In this document: in pieces, positions 58,877 through 64,000 of the stretch
How the letters are laid out: the number at the start of each line of letters is the position of its first letter
Numbering within the stretch: position 1 is the first letter of the stretch
DNA from: Streptomyces coelicoflavus
GTDB lineage: Bacteria; Actinomycetota; Actinomycetes; Streptomycetales; Streptomycetaceae
Assembly (NCBI RefSeq): GCF_003112555.1
Contig: NZ_BEWB01000002.1
Span: 124,001 to 188,000, forward strand
Direction: 5' to 3'
DNA: 64,000 bases
Notes under the pieces: generated by a model
Seen by the model: only the letters and a program-made list of their open reading frames with translations
The model's database searches: none
Told to the model about the DNA's origin: nothing
Position numbers and translations under genes: made by a program

Positions 58877-59794
58877 TCAGCCCTTGACGGCGCCCTGCAT
58901 GATGCCGCCCACGATCTGCTTGCCGAAGATCGCGAACACCAGGAGCAGCGGCAGCGTGCCCAGCAGCGCGCCGGCCATGATCAGGGACTGGTCCGGGGTG
59001 TAGCCGCGGCCCAGTCCGGCGAGGGCGACCTGCACGGTCGGACTGCCGTTCTGCGTCAGCACGAGGAACGGCCACAGGAAGTCGTTCCAGGACTGTACGA
59101 ACATCAGCATGCCGAGCACGGCCATCGCGGGCCGCGCCGCCGGGAACACCACGTGCCACACCACGCGCCAGCTGCTGGCGCCGTCGACACGCGCGGCCTC
59201 GATGATCTCGTCGGGCAGCGCCTGGAGCAGGTACTGGCGCATGAAGAACACGCCGAACGCGTTCACCAGGGACGGCAGGATCACCGCCTGGAGCTGGTCG
59301 GACCAGTCCAGCTTCGCGACCATCATGTACAGCGGGATGATGCTGAGCTGCGGGGGCACCATCATCGTGCCGATGACGATCAGCATCAGCGCGCCCCGCC
59401 CGCGGAAGCGCAGCTTGGCGAAGGCGAACCCGGCGATCGTCGACAGGAAGACGATGGTGAGCGCCGAGGTGCCGGCCACGATGGTGGTGTTGAGGAACGC
59501 CTCGCCGAGGTTGGCGTCGTTCCAGGCGATCTCCAGCTTGTCGAACAGGTTGCCGCCGAACCAGAAGGGCGGCGGTGTCTGGGCGAGCCGCTGGTTGTCG
59601 CGCGAGGCGGCGATCGCCGTCCACACCAGCGGGAACAGCGAGCCGATGGTGAACAGGGCGAGGATGATGTAGGCGATCGGCCCCGCGTGCATGTGCCCGC
59701 CGGCCCGGGAGGACTTGGAGCCTCGCCGGCCCCTGCCCTTGCCGGACGGGTCGGGTGCCGCGTCGGCCGGGGGTTTCGTCATGGTCGTCGTCAC
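58877..59794 (-). CDS. cebG: CebG, cello-oligosaccharide ABC transporter permease
   Basis: 305 residues. It is a typical CUT1 MalG-like permease with an N-terminal cytosolic part, six membrane helices and an EAA loop ([27 protein letters not shown]). AAGGAG is eight bases before the GTG. It is the last gene of the transporter operon. The importer ATPase (MsiK) is encoded elsewhere, as usual in Streptomyces. Confidence 0.92.
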   Translation of the reverse strand: MTTTMTKPPADAAPDPSGKGRGRRGSKSSRAGGHMHAGPIAYIILALFTIGSLFPLVWTAIAASRDNQRLAQTPPPFWFGGNLFDKLEIAWNDANLGEAFLNTTIVAGTSALTIVFLSTIAGFAFAKLRFRGRGALMLIVIGTMMVPPQLSIIPLYMMVAKLDWSDQLQAVILPSLVNAFGVFFMRQYLLQALPDEIIEAARVDGASSWRVVWHVVFPAARPAMAVLGMLMFVQSWNDFLWPFLVLTQNGSPTVQVALAGLGRGYTPDQSLIMAGALLGTLPLLLVFAIFGKQIVGGIMQGAVKG

Positions 59795-59806
59795 GGCCGG
59801 TTCTCC

Positions 59807-60820
59807 TTAACTACTGGCGCGCAGCCGGCGCGAGATGACGGCGTTCAGGATCCCGATCACGATGAGGATCAGGAACATCGCCCAGGCGATCGCGGAGGCG
59901 CGGCCCAGGTGCTGGTTGACCCAGCCCTGCTCGTACAGGTACAGGCCGAGCGTCTGGAACTGGTGCTGGGAACCGCCCGAGGCACCCTTGTTCGCGTCGA
60001 ACAGCAGCGGCTCGCCGAAGAGCTGCGAGGCACCGATGGTCGACACGACGACCGTGAACAGGATCGTCGGACGCAGCGAGGGCAGCGTGACGTGGATGAA
60101 CTGCCGCCAGCGGCTGGCGCCGTCCAGCGCCGCCGACTCGTACAGGTCCTGCGGGATCGCCTGCATGGCGGCCAGGTAGATCAGCGCGTTGTAGCCGGTC
60201 CAGCGCCAGATGACGATGGAGGACACGGCGAACTTCGACGCCCACGAGCCGTTCTGCCAGTCGATCTTGTCCAGGCCGACCAGGTCGAGGAACCAGTTGA
60301 TCATGCCGTAGTCACGGCCGAAGAGCAGCACGAAGACCAGCGAGGCCGCGGCGATCGACGTCGCGTACGGCGCCAGCATCACGACCCGGTAGAAGGTCGA
60401 GGCGCGCAGCTTGTAGTTGAGGATGTGCGCCAGGCCCATCGCCATCAGCAGCTGCGGCACCGTGGCGATGATGCCGATGTACAGCGTGTTCTTCGCCGCG
60501 TTCCAGAAGAAGTCGTCGTCGAAGATCCGGGTGTAGTTGTCCAGGCCCGTCCACTTCATGTCGGTGGGCGCGGTCAGCTCCACCGTGTGCAGCGAGGCCC
60601 AGCCGGTGTAGATCAGCGGGAACAGGCCGAAGGCGACGAAGAGCAGGAAGAAGGGCGAGACGAACGCGTACGGGCTCCAGCGGATGTCCCGCTGCCAGCG
60701 CCGGGAGAGTTTCGCCCGCTTCTTCCGGTCGGCCTCGGCGGCCGACCTGCCGCCGGGCGGGCGGCCCGGGGCCGCGCCCCCCTTGACGGGGGACGCGGCG
60801 GTGTCGTGCCGGGTGGTCAT
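59807..60820 (-). CDS. cebF: CebF, cello-oligosaccharide ABC transporter permease
   Basis: 337 residues, MalF-like. The N-terminal part is Arg/Lys-rich; membrane segments start at about residue 45. The EAA-type loop is YESAALDGASRWRQFIHVTLPSLRP. A GTG at 60829 overlaps the cebE stop and is an alternative start; the ATG at 60820 has GGAG about 11 bases upstream. It pairs with CebG. Confidence 0.92.
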   Translation of the reverse strand: MTTRHDTAASPVKGGAAPGRPPGGRSAAEADRKKRAKLSRRWQRDIRWSPYAFVSPFFLLFVAFGLFPLIYTGWASLHTVELTAPTDMKWTGLDNYTRIFDDDFFWNAAKNTLYIGIIATVPQLLMAMGLAHILNYKLRASTFYRVVMLAPYATSIAAASLVFVLLFGRDYGMINWFLDLVGLDKIDWQNGSWASKFAVSSIVIWRWTGYNALIYLAAMQAIPQDLYESAALDGASRWRQFIHVTLPSLRPTILFTVVVSTIGASQLFGEPLLFDANKGASGGSQHQFQTLGLYLYEQGWVNQHLGRASAIAWAMFLILIVIGILNAVISRRLRASS

Positions 60821-60825
60821 TCCGG

Positions 60826-62151
60826 TCACTTCTCCAGGTTGTTGTCGATGGTCTTCACGGCGTTCTCCCAGGCATCCTTGGCGGACTTGCCCTGGGTGAC
60901 GAGGATGACGCCGTTGTCCGTCAGACCCTGCTGGATGATCTGGTCCTTCGGGCCGATGACCTGGGTCGGGATCTCCTCGGCGGCCTTGGCGAAGACCTTG
61001 CCGATCGGCGCGTCACCCGTCATCTCGTTCTTGCCGCCGGTCACCTCGGGCGTCGTGTACGCGGAGGGGGTGCTCGGGAAGCTGGCCATCACGGAGAACA
61101 GCTTGGCCTGCTGCTCGGGAGCCGTCAGCCAGGTGACCAGCTTCTGGGCCTCCTTCACGTGCTTGCCGCCCTTGGGCACACCGAGGAAGCTGCCGCCCCA
61201 GTTGCCGGACTTCGGGGCCTGGGCGACGTCCCACTTGCCGGCGGACTCCGGCTGGGACTTCTCCTTGATGGTGCCGAGCATCCACGGCGGGCAGGCGACG
61301 GTGGCGAACAGGCTGTTGGCGACGGTCTGGTCCCAGGCGGGCTGGAACTGGGTCTGCGACTGGACCAGGCCCTTCTCGGCGGCCTCCGCGGTCAGGTCGA
61401 AGGCGCTCTTCACGGCCGGGTTGGTCTTGTAGATGACCTCGCCGGAGGCGTCGTAGAACTTCTCCTTCTCACTGCTGAGAATGGCGTTGATCAGGCCGCC
61501 GGGGGAGTCCATGAAGTAGGTGTCCTTGCCGGCACCCTTCTTGTAGTCCTCGCCGACCTCGACGAACTTCTTCCAGTCGCCGGCCCACAGCTTCGACACC
61601 TCCTCGCGGTCCGTCGGCAGGCCCGCCTTCTCGAAGAGGTCCTTGCGGTAGCAGATGGCCATCGGGCCGATGTCCGTGCCGAGGCCGATCGTGGCGCCGT
61701 CCTTGGTGGTGGCCTGCTGCCACTTCCAGTCCAGCCAGTTGTCCTTCTTGACGCCCGAGGCCTTGGACATGTCCTCGAACTTGTCCGCCTGGGTGGCGAC
61801 GACCTCGGCGATGTTGCCGACCTCGATCGCCTGCACGTCCTGGAGGCCGCTGCCGGTGGTGAGGTGGTTGACCAGAGCGGGGTAGTAGTTCTCGTTCCGC
61901 TCGGTGACGTTCTCCTCGATGTTGATGTCCGGGTTGAGCTTCTCGTACTCCTCGTAGAGGCCGGCCTGCTTGAAGCCCATCGTTCCGAACAGACCGAGGG
62001 TGATCGTGGTCTTGCCGCTGCTGTCGCCCGACGACGAGCTGTCCTCGTCCTTGCCGTCGTCGGCGCAGCCGGCCAGCAGCCCGGCGCCCAGCGACGCGAT
62101 GGCCGCCATGACCACCACTCTGCGGGCCGATCCTCTGCGTGCTGCTCGCAT
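60826..62151 (-). CDS. cebE: CebE, cello-oligosaccharide-binding lipoprotein
   Basis: 441 residues. The lipobox is GLLAGC (Cys about residue 29). The mature part has the CUT1 binding-protein fold, ITLGLFGTMGFKQAGLYEEYEK, and later PPWMLG and GGSFLGVPKGGKH. AGGAGG precedes the ATG. A perfect CebR box lies 132 bp upstream. It captures cellobiose and cellotriose and is a well-known inducer entry point in plant-pathogenic species. Confidence 0.94.
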   Translation of the reverse strand: MRAARRGSARRVVVMAAIASLGAGLLAGCADDGKDEDSSSSGDSSGKTTITLGLFGTMGFKQAGLYEEYEKLNPDINIEENVTERNENYYPALVNHLTTGSGLQDVQAIEVGNIAEVVATQADKFEDMSKASGVKKDNWLDWKWQQATTKDGATIGLGTDIGPMAICYRKDLFEKAGLPTDREEVSKLWAGDWKKFVEVGEDYKKGAGKDTYFMDSPGGLINAILSSEKEKFYDASGEVIYKTNPAVKSAFDLTAEAAEKGLVQSQTQFQPAWDQTVANSLFATVACPPWMLGTIKEKSQPESAGKWDVAQAPKSGNWGGSFLGVPKGGKHVKEAQKLVTWLTAPEQQAKLFSVMASFPSTPSAYTTPEVTGGKNEMTGDAPIGKVFAKAAEEIPTQVIGPKDQIIQQGLTDNGVILVTQGKSAKDAWENAVKTIDNNLEK

Positions 62152-62282
62152 GTGCGTCCTCCTGTTGCCCTGACGTGCCGACCCCCCGGCCAACTACATG
62201 GTTGGACCCGCTGCTTCATGTGGTGCGTTCGTCGCTGCGGCTCGGGCGTGGAACGTGCGGGATGTGTATGTGCCAGGTAGTG

Positions 62283-62296
62283 TGGGAGCGCTCCCA
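62283..62296. promoter_or_regulatory. CebR box upstream of cebE
   Basis: TGGGAGCGCTCCCA, the exact 14-bp CebR consensus, within an 18-bp perfect palindrome (62281-62298). Confidence 0.95.
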
Positions 62297-62372
62297 CAAG
62301 TGATGTGTTGAAGAGTCCCGGGTCCGGACGGGGGTGTCAAGGGAGCGGACGCGACGAATTGCGTTCAGTTAT

Positions 62373-62477
62373 CGGCCTGTTAACTGGACGTTGCGAGCGA
62401 CACGGAGACACTCCCGTACGGCGGTGGAGGGGCCGGAGTCGGTCATTACACCCGACCGGCCTGTTAAATTCCAGGCC
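62373..62477 (+). promoter_or_regulatory. cebR upstream repeats and promoter
   Basis: CGGCCTGTTAA occurs at 62373-62383 and 62457-62467. The second copy is part of GGCCTG-N8-CAGGCC (62458-62477) and overlaps a TAAATT -10-like box (62465-62470). Together with the CebR box at 62283 this accounts for the 365-base gap between cebE and cebR; no gene is seen there. Confidence 0.5.
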
Positions 62478-62516
62478 AGCCGCAGAGTGCGGGGGTGACT
62501 ACGGGAGGCGGAGCCG

Positions 62517-63572
62517 ATGGCAGGCCACGGAGTGCGTGGGCGGAGCGGTGGCCGGCCCACCCTCGAAGAAGTGGCGGCACGCGCGGGCGTCGGCCGCGGC
62601 ACGGTCTCCCGCGTGATCAACGGCTCCCCCCGGGTGAGCGACGCGACCCGGGCGGCGGTCGAGGCGGCGGTCGAGGAGCTCGGCTACGTCCCGAACACGG
62701 CGGCCCGCGCGCTGGCGGCCAACCGCACGGACGCGATCGCCCTGGTGGTGCCCGAGCCGGAGACCCGGTTCTTCGCGGAACCGTACTTCTCGGACATGCT
62801 CAAGGGCGTCGGCTCCGAGCTGTCCGACACCGAGATGCAGCTGCTGCTGATATTCGCGGGCAGCGACCGGGAGCGGGAGCGGCTCGCCCAGTACCTCGCG
62901 GCGCACCGGGTGGACGGCGTCCTGCTGGTCTCCGTGCACGCCGACGACCCGCTGCCCGACCTGCTGACCCAGCTCGAGATCCCCGCCGTGATCAGCGGCC
63001 CGCGCTCGGCCGCCGAGCCGCTGGCGTCGGTGGACTCGGACAACTACGGGGGCGCCCGCTCGGCCGTCGAGCACCTGCTGTCCCGGGGGCGCGGCCGCAT
63101 CGCCCACATCACCGGCCACCTCGCCGTCTACGGCGCCCAGCGACGCGTCGACGGCTACCGCGACGCGCTGCGCGAGGCGGGCCACGAGGTGGACGAGCGA
63201 CTGATCGAGCCGGGCGACTTCACCGAGGAGGGCGGGCGCCGCGCGATGGCGGAACTGCTGCGCCGCGACCCCGGCATCGACGCGGTCTTCGCCGCCTCGG
63301 ACGTCACCGCGGCGGGCGCGGGCCAGGTCCTGCGCGAGGCGGGCCGAAGCATCCCGGACGACGTGGCGCTGGTCGGCTACGACGACTCGGCGATCGCCCG
63401 GCACATGGAACCGCCGCTGACCAGTGTGCGCCAGCCCATCGAGGAGATGGGGCGCGCGATGATCGACCTGCTGCTGACCGAGATCGCGGACCGCAGGCCG
63501 GCCGCCTCGCGGGGGCTGGAGCGGCACCAGGTGGTGCTGGCGACGGAGCTGGTGGAGCGCCGGTCGTCGTGA
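62517..63572 (+). CDS. cebR: CebR, LacI-family repressor of cellobiose use
   Basis: 351 residues. The LacI helix-turn-helix (TLEEVAARAGVGRGTVSRVINGS) includes the hinge AARALA. The effector domain is of the periplasmic-binding-protein type. GGGAGG precedes the ATG. CebR represses cebEFG and bglC until cello-oligosaccharides (cellotriose or cellobiose) bind it. The two boxes in the window fit this. Confidence 0.94.
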   Translation: MAGHGVRGRSGGRPTLEEVAARAGVGRGTVSRVINGSPRVSDATRAAVEAAVEELGYVPNTAARALAANRTDAIALVVPEPETRFFAEPYFSDMLKGVGSELSDTEMQLLLIFAGSDRERERLAQYLAAHRVDGVLLVSVHADDPLPDLLTQLEIPAVISGPRSAAEPLASVDSDNYGGARSAVEHLLSRGRGRIAHITGHLAVYGAQRRVDGYRDALREAGHEVDERLIEPGDFTEEGGRRAMAELLRRDPGIDAVFAASDVTAAGAGQVLREAGRSIPDDVALVGYDDSAIARHMEPPLTSVRQPIEEMGRAMIDLLLTEIADRRPAASRGLERHQVVLATELVERRSS

Positions 63573-63649
63573 GGTGCGGGGAGGGTCGGCGGGGCCGTGC
63601 TTCGGGTGCGGTGCCGTCGGCGCCGCTGCCCTGCTCGTGCTCCAACGAG

Positions 63650-63687
63650 ATCAGCCGGTGACTCTCTTCCGAGAGCCACCGGCTGAT
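63650..63687. terminator. Bidirectional terminator between cebR and tRNA-His
   Basis: ATCAGCCGGTG pairs with CACCGGCTGAT, with an inner TCTC/GAGA stem and TTCC loop. Confidence 0.88.
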
Positions 63688-63694
63688 TACTCAG

Positions 63695-63767
63695 GGTGAG
63701 TGACGGGACTTGAACCCGCGGCCACCTGGACCACAACCAGGTGCTCTACCAACTGAGCTACACCCAC
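63695..63767 (-). tRNA. tRNA-His (anticodon GTG)
   Basis: The acceptor stem is GTGGGTG/CACTCAC, the anticodon loop TTGTGGT and the T loop TTCAAGT. A G at the -1 position (63768) opposite discriminator C73 is the histidine hallmark. A TACACT -10-like box lies upstream (complement of 63821-63826). Confidence 0.96.
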
Positions 63768-63893
63768 CAAGGCCGGTGCTCGAATCCCGCGTGGCGGGGT
63801 TTCCCGACCGGCTGAGAAAAAGTGTACAGGGTCCGAAGGGGTGCTCGCGCCCGGCTTTCCGGACGCCGCCGCCGGGCGGTCGCGCCCCGCCGT

Positions 63894-63937
63894 CCGGCGG
63901 TTCCCGCGCCGCTGCCCGGCGGTTCCCGCGCCGCTAT
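63894..63937. repeat. 22-bp tandem repeat spanning the end of the last gene
   Basis: CCGGCGGTTCCCGCGCCGCT is repeated twice with a 22-base period. The second unit runs into the stop codon at 63934-63936. The gap 63768-63893 contains the tRNA-His promoter and nothing else I can support. Confidence 0.75.
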
Positions 63938-64000
63938 CCGGCCGGTACGACGTGCTTCGCGGCGATCGCCTTGGCCGTGTCGGAGTCGGGGCCGGGCTGC
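63934..64000 (-). CDS. orn: 3' end of a gene, possibly orn (oligoribonuclease); truncated by window edge
   Basis: Only the last 21 residues are visible (QPGPDSDTAKAIAAKHVVPAG then TAG). The PGPDSDTA-like tail is what I would expect after the final helix of actinobacterial oligoribonuclease, and in Streptomyces orn (next to adpA) lies beside tRNA-His and cebR. The call is mostly from synteny. Confidence 0.5.
   Translation of the reverse strand, partial: QPGPDSDTAKAIAAKHVVPAG

Overview
This 64 kb window is chromosomal DNA from a high-GC actinomycete, almost certainly a Streptomyces. The signs are very strong G/C third positions, GTG and TTG starts, many start-stop overlaps, leaderless-type promoters, a DUF397/XRE pair, a PAS-GGDEF-EAL protein, and the recognisable blocks cslA-glxA-GH6, cebR-cebEFG-bglC and a possible orn end. 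From memory (not checked here), the order matches, in reverse, the S. coelicolor region around SCO2793 to the SCO2840s. I see no phage, plasmid, IS element or CRISPR array.

Layout. 0-6.4 kb: a GntR/UTRA regulator followed by a tightly coupled phosphonate operon (FAD amine oxidoreductase, phosphonatase-like HAD, and a 2-aminoethylphosphonate-type ABC importer). 6.5-8.7 kb: a NagD-like HAD, then a secreted protein plus class F sortase behind two leader hairpins. 8.7-17.6 kb: a polysaccharide module with a GH6 lipoprotein, the copper-radical oxidase GlxA, the synthase CslA, an NlpC/P60 hydrolase, a band-7 protein and an AA10 LPMO with a DasR-like operator. 17.8-26.9 kb: an IclR regulator, an Ehu-type importer, and an uncharacterised catabolic set (DUF3830, amidase, 2-hydroxyacid dehydrogenase, two Asp/Glu-racemase-fold enzymes). 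26.9-28.5 kb: a MarR/F420-type oxidoreductase pair with three matching operators. 28.5-29.8 kb: two copies of an atypical tRNA-Gly-like gene flanking a lipoprotein. 30-34.3 kb: pectate lyase, two small proteins, tRNA-Lys, and an M6 protease. 34.6-42.6 kb: cdgA, flavin/F420 enzymes, a WhiJ-like XRE/DUF397/ATPase set, VOC proteins (one frameshifted) and a WYL regulator.

42.7-49.4 kb: a lipoprotein, then an operon of PAP2 phosphatase, RecB-like nuclease with iron-sulfur cysteines, a 539-residue unknown protein and an SF1 helicase. I think this is the most likely place for an undescribed system. 49.5-57.1 kb: an XRE-TPR regulator with a strange RD-repeat linker, a spermidine-synthase-fold enzyme, and a two-component system next to a GH18 chitinase. 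57.2-63.6 kb: the cello-oligosaccharide regulon (bglC, cebG, cebF, cebE and divergent cebR) with two CebR boxes. 63.7-64 kb: tRNA-His and the probable 3' end of orn.

The common theme is extracellular polymer use (cellulose, chitin, pectin, phosphonates) combined with hyphal-tip glycan synthesis and developmental signalling. Six tRNA or tRNA-like genes (three identical Lys-CTT, two Gly-like, one His) are scattered between these blocks.
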